Source of the DNA: Pyrrhosoma nymphula
Taxonomy: Eukaryota; Arthropoda; Insecta; Odonata; Coenagrionidae
Direction of reading: 5' to 3'
NCBI GenBank assembly: GCA_963573305.1
Contig: OY754336.1
Location: 18,202,699 to 18,266,698 of the forward strand
Length of the DNA: 64,000 bases
Shown: positions 48,301 to 59,820 of the stretch, in pieces
Numbering within the stretch: the stretch's first letter is position 1
Layout of the letters: each line of letters begins with the position of its first letter
Program-made: the position numbers and the translations under genes
The notes under the pieces: generated by a model
The model's input: the letters and a program-made list of their open reading frames with translations, nothing else
Databases searched by the model: none
Told to the model about the DNA's origin: nothing

Positions 48301-49010
48301 CACCCAAGTTCAGCACAAAATTAGAGCAGTGACTGCCAGACATGACACTCACGACAATGACACCACTTCTCACTTCGAATCACGCAAAAAACACAAAGAG
48401 GCGATATGTGGTCAGTGCGATCGCAGATCGCACGACGCCTTCGGACGGAATCATACGGTCGAGGGAATTAAGACATTAAGGGCACAGGCAGGAGCGAGGC
48501 GCCGAGCGAGGAGAGATGCAACAGATGGAGAGTGCAGGGGGGCAGACCGTCATTTATTTGCACGCGACACCGCCACCATCAAATGCATTAGTCACGCGCA
48601 TTCCAGAGAGCGAATTTCCCGAGAGCTCAAATGGAGCCGTCTCCCTTGCGCGCGAGAAAATCATCATAGAGGGTCTGACAGCGAATCAAAAAACTGCCGC
48701 GAGAGACTGCACTCAACGGGGCGTGGTCACTCGTGCACCCAAGGCACGATCGGCGATTCCTTTTCGCAACGCCGCGGAATAATAAAGGCGCGCGTGCGCT
48801 AACGACCATCGTGCACCGAGCAGACAGAATTGCACGTCTGTACCCGCACCGTCACCCGCGGTGATCTACATATAAGGTGCGTTCTGTTCCACGTAGTAGT
48901 CGCATCGATGCACTCAATGTCGTTCCGTTTCACTCATTGCAGCGTTGAGATGCGCTCTCTTTGGGACACCGAAACGAGCATATTAGGCGCTTCGATCGCT
49001 CCACCGAAAA
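48301..49010. other. moderately CpG-rich stretch
   Basis: Raised CpG without the purine/pyrimidine skew of the other islands. A 157-codon plus-strand frame (48329-48802) is Arg/His/Thr-rich; a second 88-codon frame lies in another phase over the same bases. No domain recognised; I give a low chance that this is an exon. Confidence 0.35.
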
Positions 49011-49149
49011 CCTAGAGCAAGTTAATGAGGCGACTTCAAAAAGCGACAGATTAACAACGGATAAGAGTTTAAAAGCATTGAAGGCATTTGTGAACAACGC
49101 AAATGAAAAAATGGGGACAGCTTCATTTTTAAGGCCGTTTAGGACGGAA

Positions 49150-49350
49150 ATTTACTACAGTCTGATGCATGAATGGAAATGCAGTGAAAATTACATCGTG
49201 TACAGCCGTGACTTGCTACAACGACTGCGCGAATGCATGTACAAAAGACCGGAAAATAGCCACTGCTCCAACTCCGTGCCCGTGTCCTCGAAATGTCTGT
49301 ACGTCAAACTGCGAAATTAAGTTCCTCGTGTTAAACAGGCTTTAGGATCT
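49150..49350 (-). repeat. dispersed repeat A, copy 2
   Basis: Reverse-complement partner of 7508-7697; conserved blocks are listed there. The two plus-strand short frames here follow the repeat, not a gene. Confidence 0.6.
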
Positions 49351-49640
49351 GCGTTCCATCGCTCAACTTACGACGTGAAGAATATCTATTTTTATTTTTT
49401 ACCAATATCATTGGTTTCATCTCCCACAAACATTCAGTACCACCTAAAGCTTAATGCTATTTCTGGTATTTGCAACACTGCATCAAAATTCCCCAACGAC
49501 TCTTGGCCGTTGCTTGGCTCCCGGTCACACCGAAACAGTTTCGTTTCGAGTATCGTATGTACCAACTGCTTCAGTGCGCCAAATTCAAAAGGAACGGCCA
49601 ATGGTGTATCGAGGCATGAATATAACATGAAACCCTGCGA

Positions 49641-49785
49641 GCCACCGAAAGGGCGTAAGGCAGGGGCCCGTAAGGACATCAGTGATGAGATGGGGAGGGA
49701 ATAGGGAAAAGGTATTGGAGGAGGGACAGGGCAAAAAGTGAACTGAATGTTTAAGGAGTATCTTAGTGTACCGTCCTGTTTTTGC
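49641..49785 (+). repeat. dispersed repeat B, copy 2
   Basis: Partner of 9371-9500, same orientation, with GAAAGGGCGTAAGGCAG and GGGAGGGAATAGGGAAAAGG conserved. It sits about 290 bases from repeat A copy 2, against about 1.7 kb in the first locus. Confidence 0.65.
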
Positions 49786-51090
49786 CATAGTCACGAATGA
49801 TGATTCCGAATCTTGTTATTTTATCGAAAGCTAATGCGTGAAAAATTCCTCTGGAGAATTTGTTCAGGTGTAGATGGGCATAAAAATGCTCCACTCGAGT
49901 TGCGAACGAGTTTTTTTTAAATGTAATAACGGTCGTTAAACAGTAAAATGCTTCTAAAACATACGACCAAAATTAAAACCATTAAGATATTCGGCCGGAC
50001 ATAAAAGTTTTTTAATCGAAAAATAATTACTCACGATAAATCAATCTCTAAACATCCACTGAAAGCCTCCGCTGCGAATTCTGCTGATATTAAAGCGGGA
50101 GAATAGCTCAATGAAATGGGGAGATAATCGTAAAATGATCAATTTTTGATACTTACAAATCGAGATTACCCAAAAAATTAACATAAACTTTGCGAACAGC
50201 TCAGGCCATCTCTCGTTTCGGCCATAAACAGAATTCCAGTTACCTGCATACACTGTCACGCAAATGATTTATCATTTAACTTCCACGTAGCTATAAAACT
50301 GAAAATTGTACATTAAAACGAAAAAAATTAACGAGCAGGATAATTTAGAAGATGACGAATAGCCTTTCGCTAATGTATAGGACTCAGGTAGAGCGATTCC
50401 TCCAATTCTTCAACCAACAGCAGATTGGTTTGCTATTTTCGATGTTCATACCATTTTATAAACACAATAAAATTCATTCTCGTGCAAGTAAGCTATCCAA
50501 TCTCATGTCTACCTTTTTCTGAGCTACACGGACTTTTTTCTTAATTCCTATAATATTAATAAAAAAAAATGAAATTGCCTACAACATCTTAGAAGTCCAT
50601 GTCTTGGTAAAATCTCAGGGTCTCCCGAAGAGAAAAAAATAGAGGAACGTTAGGGAAGCCACATAGGTTTAACGGATTTAGTAAACTTAAAACGGATAAA
50701 AAACTATGAATGTAACGAGAATATAAGTAATTCCACAGGCTTTAGCCTGTGACTTAATTACCAGAAAAATGCTTGGGTTTTCAACAAACAGCGATTTTTT
50801 TTATACGAAGGAAATATAGTATATCGTGGGACTAGATTAATTTTGGCATGATATCTATTTCATTTTAAGGTTAAGCGTGATTTTTACTGTGAATTAATGT
50901 TAACATTGTTTAATATTGATAATTTCTTCGTAACTTAAAAGTGTTCCAAGTTGTTTTTTTACATAGAATATCTAAGGGATTTAAGTGCATCTGTGCATTC
51001 TATCCGTTCAGTTTAAGAATAGCATCGTTGACTAGAGAAGGAATATAAACGCGGAATGCGAATATCAACTGTTTATAGTCGTCATATCTG
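49786..51090. other. AT-rich sequence, nothing recognised
   Basis: No gene. A local complementarity (CCACAGGCTTTAGCCTGTGA, about 50733-50752) forms a 7-bp hairpin. Confidence 0.35.
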
Positions 51091-51314
51091 CAACTGAAAA
51101 ACTAAGACCAAACAAGATTAAATGCTAATTAATGACGACATTTAAACCACTAAACAATGATATTGCGTCACCCAGTGACAGTGACAGGGAAAATATAAGG
51201 CTCAACTGAAGGACTAAGACCAAACAAGATTAAATGCTAATTAATGATGACATTTAAACCACTAAACAATGATATTGCGTCACCCAGTGACAGTGACAGG
51301 GAAAATATAAGGCT
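51091..51314 (+). repeat. 112-base tandem duplication
   Basis: Units 51091-51202 and 51203-51314 differ at only a few positions (for example AAAACT/AGGACT and GACGAC/GATGAC). Each contains CACCCAGTGACAGTGACAGG. The near-identity marks a recent event; there is no coding content. Confidence 0.95.
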
Positions 51315-51880
51315 CAAATGAATTTAAATAATGCAACAATTCTTAAAGGCTTAAAATTAGTAAAACATAATTAGAAAGACAGACTTAAACGATAAGCAAC
51401 TTAATTGAGTGCATCAGAGCACTCAGATCAATAGCCGGAAATAGAAAATCAAAGGGTAAAATATGTTTAAACTGCATCCAAGTTCTATGACTACAAAAAT
51501 ACAATACTAACAGATATAACTTTCACACTTTGACACAGTGGAAAAGGAAATTGAAGCAGGTCGTTACTCCGCAAAGGAATGACAGTTAATATTCCTGAGT
51601 AGACAACATAATAAGTACCAATCCCACTATCAAATATTTGCTATGATCTAGCGTGACTCGTTCCAGCCGAATTCTCAAATGTGATGAAGCCATTTGCTTT
51701 CCGTGGATAGCCCCCTTGATTCAGAATTCCATCCCCAAAATCCTTTTAATCCAAAATTAGTTTTCTAAGGATCCATTCAGACTTCTGTTGGCCCCTCCCA
51801 TTCCTGGAAGTGACTCGAAACACTACTAGGTTGATTAAGTGCTACATTTTTCCTATTTATTTAGTGAATAACTAAAGTTT
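51315..51880. other. no gene recognised
   Basis: AT-rich, no repeat copy of the adjacent duplicated unit. Confidence 0.35.
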
Positions 51881-52420
51881 GGGACAGCGCCCAAGGGGCG
51901 ACGACTGGGCTCTCTTGCCCCCGAGGGTGGTCACAAAACAACGAAGTGGAAATAGGGGCGGGGACGGGGGAAGAGGGGAGGGTTTGACTCCCTTTACTCT
52001 CGATCCATTCCAAGGGAGGGCATCGTCGTTTCTATTGTGAGTCTAATCAGCAACGCCTCTGGGGTTCGGTAATTTGAAACGAGAAAGAAATTTCCCACTT
52101 CCCAGCCATGAAAAGGGATCGGAACGAACGAGATTACTATGTATTACCCCGTGAGCAGCATGGCGTGGGGGATCTATCTATCTGCCAGTTACAGCACAGA
52201 GGGGCACACAATGGGACGGGAGGCGGGAGAGAGAAGAAGGGAGGGAAAAAAAGAGGCAACGAGAAATGGGACTTTTTTAAGAGATAGAGAGAGACACCTG
52301 TTGGAATCGACGCGACTTCATCACCAGGTGCGGAGATGATGTGACCGAGGCCTTAAAGGTGGAAATACCGGACACGGGGCGCGACAGAAAATTGCTCGTG
52401 AATTTCCCCGAGATTTTATC
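51881..52420. other. GC-rich purine-skewed stretch
   Basis: G/A-rich at 51940-52010 and 52200-52300; a short plus-strand frame (52139-52339) follows that composition. Confidence 0.4.
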
Positions 52421-53782
52421 GATAGAAAGTGTTTTTTTTTATTTCCCAGCAACATGGTACCTCTAATTCTCGCAGAACATTCACATTTTCCACTTTCATC
52501 ATTTCACTATTTTTTTGCATGGGCATGAAGTTTCGCACCAGCCATTGACAATTACCAAGTCATTGGGCACCTGCAGAAGGTGACGCTCAAAGCGGTTCCC
52601 CACCCAGTCAGTCCGGTGCTCCACAATTAACTTTCCAGTACGCTAGGGTCACTCACTTGAAATTTACAGACTTGAGTTTGGTTTTCCAAATTTCTCATGA
52701 GACTTATTTCTAAGAGAGTGAAATTTCAAAGGAAAGTATCCCAAACATTCCATCCCTAATGCCACCTACAAAGGATCTCGGGGATCACGCAACACACAAT
52801 TATTAGCGAGTAGTTCTTTTCGGAAAAATTATATCTTGAAGGATGGATCGGGAGTTCTACGATGTAATGACACACCACATGACAATTACAGCAACACTAT
52901 GAGATATCAGTTCTTAAGGAGATGATAAAAAACATCATACGCAGCCATTCTCGCATGAGTAGACGTCAATCCATCCGTGTACGATTGTCAAGGCTGCTTT
53001 ATTAGAAGAGTAATTTTACCTCAAATTTATTAGTAATGACACATCACCGATGTCTCCGAACAATCCTAGCTATATTCAACCTCAAGAACGGTATTAAGGA
53101 TGAAGGTAGAGCCCCGCACTTGCCAATTTCAAGGGCGAGTGAAATTAAAACACGTGGAGGTAGTGGGAGAGGAGTAGTTACTTTCCTGGACCACCAACGG
53201 TTTTCCAAGAATACCTGGTCCAGAGAAAATCGTAGTTAGGGTTTTTAAATCTCAAGGGCGTCTTCCCCGGCCTGATTCCGTTTCCTCCGGTCCAACTCAC
53301 TGAATTACTACGCTGAATAAACTAAGCTACCGTACTCAAAACTGTAATTCCCTACAAAATCATCTAAAAATATCTAGCCGGTACTACAAGTTGCTATTTC
53401 CGTTAAAAAATGCTAAAACAATGTGCATCTTATGCCTAAAAATGCTGAAAAAGATGGAAGATAATATCGAAACCAATGCAAAAGGCTGATTTACTAATCC
53501 ACGACAACAACTTCAACTGCACATCCCAGAACGTTTCATTAGTTAAGAAAGAATGGATAATTTTTTAACATGACCAATAATTCTTCCTTTTTTTAGTACC
53601 GGCTGTGGTGGTACAGGTGTACCACTAGGTTAATTTTAACGCGGTCACGTAAGCAAGAGGGGAAGGACATGGTCAGGGTGGTACCGTGATATACCATGAG
53701 ACTTTCGTGAACATATTTGGAGGAGGAGAGGCCGGCAGCAAACGAAAGTGGCGTGAGAGGGGAATTTTTCGTTGGTTGAGGC
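52421..53782. other. no gene recognised
   Basis: Nothing identifiable apart from the left target duplication of the following hAT element (53775-53782). Confidence 0.35.
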
Positions 53783-54179
53783 TAGGGATGGGCGATTATC
53801 ATAAAATAATCGATATTTTGTAAATCGATTAATTGCAAGCAGCCGATTAATCGCTCCCGATTAATTGAATTTATTAATCGATACATCGATTAATCGATTC
53901 GATATGACAAAATACAAAACATAGCTTGCGATGTTATGGTCCCTCCATAAATAAAGTAAAATAATTTCTTTTAATTTTTACAAGGTTGACGTTATCTTGA
54001 GAACAAATTGTAAAATCTACATAAACTTCCAGGAGGCGTGTCAGGGAATAGTTGAGAAAAATGTCTTAACTTAATTTAAAATTTGCATGATTGCCAAATG
54101 TTTATAGGAACTGAAGCAAAAAATTGCAATTTTTATAAGTGGGTACTGGTAATGCGGATTCTTAGATCAGATTGAATTA

Positions 54180-54484
54180 GTCTCATATCGGAAAAGTCTC
54201 TCTCTGATGGAACTGATGTTGCTACTCTTGGCAGGTACTCCTGGCTACCTGATATAAGTGAGGGTATTCAGTTTTCATTGACTGCCACACTGAAAAAGGA
54301 TTCAAATGGCAGTCAACGACGGGTCGCTTGAGGAATTGCCGTAACTCAAATGATGTCCAACCGGCGAAATTTTCATTATATAGGGTTCTCTGTGATTCTG
54401 CTTCAGTATCATGAAAGTTCCAGAGGTTATCTGATGGTGCTGCATCACGCTCAGCGTGTGAAAAAATCTGCAGGACGTTCACCT
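54180..54484 (-). pseudogene. hAT transposase, C-terminal dimerisation part
   Basis: Continuation after the inserted element: QVNVLQIFSHAERD, SFELRQFLKRPVVDC, NPFSVWQSMKTEYPHLYQVA, then a frameshift, after which the other frame gives VPAKSS and RERLF in place of the usual V-P-A-T-S-V-P-S-E-R-x-F. N-P-x-x-x-W ... Y-P-x-L is the hAT C-terminal dimerisation signature. An apparent start at 54500 would lie in the inserted element and is not real. Confidence 0.9.
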
Positions 54485-56661
54485 GGGGCCCGTTTCTCAA
54501 AGCTACAAGTCCACAAGTTACAAGTCGGATCTTACAAGTGTGACTTACAAGTGTTACTTACAAGTGTGACTTACAAGTTTTTCAAACGAAAACGGAGGAC
54601 TTGTGAATTCTCCACAATTGTAACTAATATTTTACAAGTGAAAATGGCGGTCGTCATCCTGTCCGTATTTAGCTATTTTTTTAAGCTTTAAATATATTTC
54701 GATAGTTTTCCCAGCAATCTACCTAGAGTCACTGCAACGTTGCTCGGTGTATATAAATACGTGAATACATGATAAATGGTATTTTTGGTGTACAATTCAC
54801 CTTAAAATATCCCAAGCGAGGACGAATCATCGGCAATACTTGAACATAATAAGGAAAAATCGGTTATTCCAACGTATGATTTGCATTGTTATCTTGTAAT
54901 GAATGTAATTAATAATTCTTAAACGCCAAGATATATTGTTGTACTGTGTTTATCTTTCAAACCACTTTCGTAAGTACGACATAATAACAATATTGTACGG
55001 CAAGTATGGGATACGTACGATTGGAATCGTTTATTCCAATGTATGAATTGCTATTTTAACTTGTAATGAAAGTAATTTATAATTCTTGAACGCCAAGATA
55101 TATTGTTGTCCTGTGTTTATCTTTCAAACCACTTTCGTGAGACATAATAACAATATTACGGCAAGGATGGGATACGTACGGGACGTACATTTTCTTGCAT
55201 CTTTTTAACCAAGAGTCAGTGCTATGTTGCTCGGTGTCTATAAATGCGTGAACACAAGATAAACGGAATTTTTAGTTCACAGTTTACATAAAAATATCTC
55301 AAGCGAGGAGGAATCGTCTGCAAAAGTTGAACATCATGAGGAAAAGTCGTTTATTCCATCGCAGGAAGGGAAAGATGAACTCGAAATGAAGGTTATTCAC
55401 AATTCTAGCATGTAAAGACATCATCTCGTGCAGTGTTTATCTTTCATAGGTACGAATAAATAGCGGAATAGCGTTTTATCGTCAGACAAGCGAAGACTAT
55501 TTCAGCCATTTTGAATGTTCATTATTAATACCCAAAGGGATCTCAACCAATCAGTTGGTGTAGTGGTAGCGTGCAGGATTCACGAAGCGGAGGACAGTGA
55601 GTTCGATCCCCACCGGGGTAATTTTTTTTCCTCTTTCATTTTGATGGGCTAAAGAGATATTTTACCACCAATTTATGTCACTTCGTTCTAGGACTAATGC
55701 ACAATTTATTTTTAATGAAACTTGTCCTTGAGCTCCAACTAACACCAAGGCTATCGGACACATGCCTGCGGTGTATGGAAAAACCACAGCACATTAGCGT
55801 AGCATTTGCGAGATGTCACATAAAAATGTCGACTTTAATTACGTATGGAGTTTCCTATTGAACTTTCGCAACTTGATATATCATGGCGATTTATTATTTT
55901 AGTACGGAAACTTATGCTCTGCAATTTTACCTCTCAATGTATAAACATAATGACGTGACATGAAAAGTAGGTATATATTGATAATTAGTAATAAATAATT
56001 CTAGCAAACTAGCGCTTAACTTTCGCATTTTCAACCTTTCCCACCTCCCCAAAATAATTTATTCTTTATCAAATGAGATCATTTATAAATTGCACGATTA
56101 AATGCAACATTCCTGTCCCGGTTGGAAATAAATCTTTCTTCTTCGTTGTTTATTCACAAAGTCTCCGCGGGGGTGTTCTTTTCTCAATACGTCTTAGTCT
56201 AAAAGACTTTTCTTTTAACTTTAAATTATAAAAAAACAATGTTTTTTAACGTAAACTGAGCATGTTATGTCAAAAGTCGGTAAAAAAAATCCTATCAACT
56301 GATACCTTGTTCGTCGCTATCGCCTCCATAACAGTTGAGGAAAAGAGATCGCTAGTCGCTTTTCATTTGTTTTCCCAGTTTTTCTTTCCGATTGACTGCG
56401 ATTTACTCACCTCGGAGGACTTGTAGAAATTTCCTTACAAGTTACAAGAACTTGTTACTCACAAGTCTGTTTGAGAAACAGAATGTGTCGTAACAATGAA
56501 AACACTTGTGAGTAAACACTTGTAACTTGTGAAATGGACTCGTTACTTGTAATTAGTAGACTTGTACGTTTGAAAAACAGAATTTCACATGTTACTCGAA
56601 AGTAACACTTGTAAAATCACACTTGTAAATTGTGGACTTGTAGCTTTGAGAAACGGGCCCC
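54485..56661. mobile_element. 2.2-kb element with ACAAGT-rich inverted ends, inserted in the hAT
   Basis: Terminal inverted repeats begin GGGGCCCGTTTCTCAAAGCT and extend for more than 30 bases (to TGTGGACTTGT at the other side). Within 150 bases of each end ACAAGT/ACTTGT occurs about eight times, a classic array of subterminal binding sites. There is no transposase frame; the interior holds diverged direct repeats (54865-55010, 55035-55180, and a longer unit 54725-54850 against 55210-55345) and a tRNA-like box pair. The junctions split the hAT protein. I could not define a target duplication (flanks CACCT and AGATC), so the superfamily is open. Confidence 0.9.
55553..55628 (+). ncRNA. tRNA-like sequence with Pol III boxes and T8 terminator
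   Basis: TTGGTGTAGTGGTAGCGTG (A box) and GTGAGTTCGATCCCCAC (T-arm with B box, 55597-55613) at normal tRNA spacing, followed by ACCGGGGTAA and a run of eight T (about 55622-55629). The acceptor stem has no 5' partner and the anticodon arm pairs badly, so it is not a decoding tRNA. It could drive a short Pol III transcript of the surrounding element, or be an old SINE head. Confidence 0.5.
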
Positions 56662-56662
56662 A

Positions 56663-57305
56663 GATCCTCCTCGTGAAACATCTCAGCCATCACAGCGATG
56701 ACGGTGCTCATGGCATTGGCTACAGCGATCGGGCTCTTCAAGTGCAGTTTTTCGAACAGTGGGTCCAGCATCATGGCGATTGCACAGTGCTTTCTGGACT
56801 CAATAGGATCGAAGCGACGGTCCAGCTCCGACAGAACAAACTTCCTCACCCGTTCCGCTAGCCTGTCTCCTTGCGGAAGCTGTATCAAATGTATGCTCCG
56901 AAATTGAAAATCGATTTAAATGTCAGAGAAATGAAATAACATAGCATATCAAGAGAGGAATCAATTATCGCGTTAACTTCACCTGTTTAAGCAATTTCAC
57001 GAGGGGAATGGCCTTGCTGACTGTAGTAACTTTATCCGCGCACATTTCCGTAGTCGCTTTAGCAAATGGTTTCAGCACGGATATGAAGTCACGGACGGTG
57101 CTCAGCTCCGCACCGTTCAGCATCGTCACGTCCCCATAATCGAGTAGCACATTGGCTACTACGGGTGATAGCTCTACGAATCGAGAAAGCATCGCGTAGG
57201 TTGAGGACCACCGGGTAGCGTTCGACTAGATGAGGTGTTGGATGATACCCTCTGTCTTCCCTTGAGAGTACTGAATGCGTTTCTAAGCATCACTTGCATT
57301 GACAC
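56663..57305 (-). pseudogene. hAT transposase, central part
   Basis: On the minus strand from about 57240: NATRWSSTYAMLSRFVEL (the T-R-W-x-S-T-Y-x-M-L block of hAT enzymes), then VVANVLLDYGDVTMLNGAEL, VLKPFAKATTEMCADKVTTV, IPLVKLLKQ, a short gap (possible intron or insertion, 56895-56965), RKFVLSELDRRFDPIESRK, AMMLDPLFEKLHLKSPIAVA (the M/F-L-D-P-R-F-K motif) and MAEMFHEED. Stops interrupt the part upstream of 57240. This belongs to the Ac/ZBED-like group. It ends where the 2.2-kb element begins. Confidence 0.9.
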
Positions 57306-57782
57306 TGTGGTGAAAGAAAGTAACAATATTCTTATTTTTTTATTATATTTAGGGCTCCAGGAACATACTCCTCGTTAGTCTTTTTATTGATTGATTTTTT
57401 TGTTTATTATAAAAATAACAAGTGCAAATAACACACGGCTATGCCTGGCGAAGCGACATCTGACACATGACACTTGAGAGGCCAGCAATAGGTGGTGCCG
57501 TGTAGAGTTACGTCATGCGCATTCTACTTTAACACCTCTATGGCGTCGTCACGCAGAGTTCAGCCACAGTCGAATTTTCGAACTGAAAACGAACGTGAGC
57601 CGCCGAAACCATCACAGTTCACTAGACACAAAATCCCGAAATAATCGATTATCGGTCAAATTAATCGGATATACAATCGATATCGGCTGTTGCATTAATC
57701 GATTCCAAATTTTCGATTAATTGACAAAAATAATCGATTATTCGATTAATCGATATAGTAATCGCCCATCCCTAGTTAAGGC

Positions 57783-59340
57783 GTCATTGGATACGGGTAT
57801 TGAGTTTTTAACAGTCATTAGTGAGGAGTGAATAGAAGCAGAAGTGGACAGAAAGGAGTGGCACGAGGCATTGAGGAGACGGCACGGAGACTAGGGAGTT
57901 GGGCTGTCCGCGTTGCTGGGGTGCGGTGATTAAGAAAGCAGTGGTCCATCCGCGGAGAGAGTAGCAGCTAGACGCAGAGGGCTGGGGAACCGGAGGAATG
58001 CATGAGAATAGAGCAGGGCAAGATTGAGACGGAATCATCCCCGGACTACTCAGCGCTAGGAATCTCCCGTAAATATACTGTGCGGTCATAATTGGTCCTA
58101 AGGGACGGTTTGTGAATTTGGAATTGAAGTAAGAACGCCATAAAGGAGAAGACGGTAAACTTATTAAAAACTGTGATATAAATGCTAAGATCACAAAGTC
58201 TCTTGAGATACATTTTGATAAAGCTTATTTTGATTAGTGATTAAATGCTCTGTTCAAACTAAATGTACGTGCAATAATAATTTCTTTGCCCAATGAGCAG
58301 CCAGGGCAAAAGGTAATTGCATAAGGTAAAAAAGAGTATTATTAAACTTTTATTCTACACGGCTCTATAAAACACAAGCTGTCAGTCATCTACAGGGAAA
58401 TTACTCCATCATAGATAAATATGGCTCATGTTATATATTTGGCTAGGAGTAACTTTAATTCCAACAAATTAAAGTTAAGAACAATAATTTAAACTGAAAC
58501 GCAAGTCGTTTGGATTAAAACTTAACTTTTTTGGATTAACTACGCATTTTCTTTCTCTTTTGAAAAAATAATAGATGAAATGATTGTATTGTTCTAAAAA
58601 CTTCCATTTGAATAACTCAGGCATTAGCATTAATTTATTAAAATTATGCTACGATTTCAAAACCTGGAAAATCGAGGACAATTAATCGAACACCATTGCA
58701 ATTTGAATTTCAAGATATAGGTAAACGCGTATCCATTAGCTCCGCAAGGTATTATATATACGGCTTCAACACCGGCAACACGTGATTGAGTGAATATTAA
58801 ATATATCCTTTTTCGGGATTAAATCATTTTTCTCCCGCTTTAAGTTTAAACGAAAATCTAAATTAAATTTGCTCCACTACTATCGTTAGCTGCTATTTAT
58901 AATTTTAGCTCATATGCTCATTGCAGCTAATTTTTACACAATTTGCAAATGTATCGGAACATCTGTTGATTTTGATTATTGGCACTTGATGGGAATCTAT
59001 AATAATTGAACAAGCTGGACTTCTAGAACCAGTGATCATATTGTAGAAATTATGCTGATCGCTTGTGGAAAATATACATTTTAGCATGTATCGTGTAATG
59101 CTGATCATGTTTTAACACGATCTCCCACAATTGATTACTCTTGAAACGGAGTTCTCCTTGAATCAACTGTTCATGAACTGGCAACCCTAGTCACTCAAAG
59201 AGTCTTTTCCTCTCAAATACGAGAATTGTACAGAGAAAAAAAGCTCATTTTTTCGTCCAATATTCAAACTTGAATACCACGATTTTGCTCCTAGGGGAAA
59301 GACATTGACATCGAGTTAATGACCTACAAGGGGGTTTCTC
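57783..59340. other. no gene recognised
   Basis: AT-rich flank of the hAT element; the 128-codon minus-strand frame at 57808-58194 has no domain. Confidence 0.35.
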
Positions 59341-59820
59341 GAATCAAATGTCCTGCGGCCCTCTCGACAATTTGTGCCGGTCGCAACCGAACGGCGGATC
59401 GACTGATTTAATCGCGCGTGCTTTCGGAGAGTACTAACTCATGCACCAGGGGGGGCGATTAGGAGCCGTCGCACTCCCCGCTCCACACGCTGAGAGGGGC
59501 GCCAAACCACTCCCGACCCTCCCCCTGCCGCCGCGGGAGCGGATACCACGGGAGAGGCGTCTTTAGCACCCAACTCACACTCCCAGCATCCCTTCGCGCG
59601 CTCATCCCTCCTCCTATGCCCCCTTCTCCCCCGGGACCAACCTCCTGCAGGGCTACCACCTACCGAACCATTTAATTTGATCAGGGCCGCCGACGAGCGC
59701 CCTGGGTGGCTCTCCTTTCGGGAAATTTCCAAATCGGTCTTCCTCCCCCCCCCCCCCCCTTGCGCCTTCTCCCCCCTCGGCCACCACGCCTCAGATGACA
59801 GCACCGCCATCTCACGAGAG
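59341..59820. other. GC- and CpG-rich island with C15 run
   Basis: C-rich on the plus strand with 15 C at 59745-59759. The island ends sharply at 59820. Opposing low-complexity frames are compositional. Confidence 0.5.

Larger units (their letters stand above)
53783..57774 (-). mobile_element. hAT DNA transposon, decayed and interrupted
   Basis: Ends are TAGGGATGGGCGATTA and TAATCGCCCATCCCTA, a perfect 16-base terminal inverted repeat, flanked by GTTGAGGC (53775-53782) and GTTAAGGC (57775-57782): an 8-base target duplication with one change, as required for hAT. Subterminal regions are crowded with ATTAATCGAT-type motifs, likely transposase-binding repeats. Minus-strand transposase remnants lie inside. 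The N-terminal part (BED finger and first catalytic residues) is missing, and a 2.2-kb element sits in the coding region, so without that insert the copy is only about 1.8 kb. Confidence 0.95.

Noticed and set aside
48329..48802. 157-codon frame as a host exon
   Set aside because: A second open phase covers the same bases and there is no domain, splice pattern or conserved motif.
54222..54500. Apparent translation start for the hAT C-terminal piece at 54500
   Set aside because: The first codons lie in the end of the inserted 2.2-kb element, not in the transposase gene.
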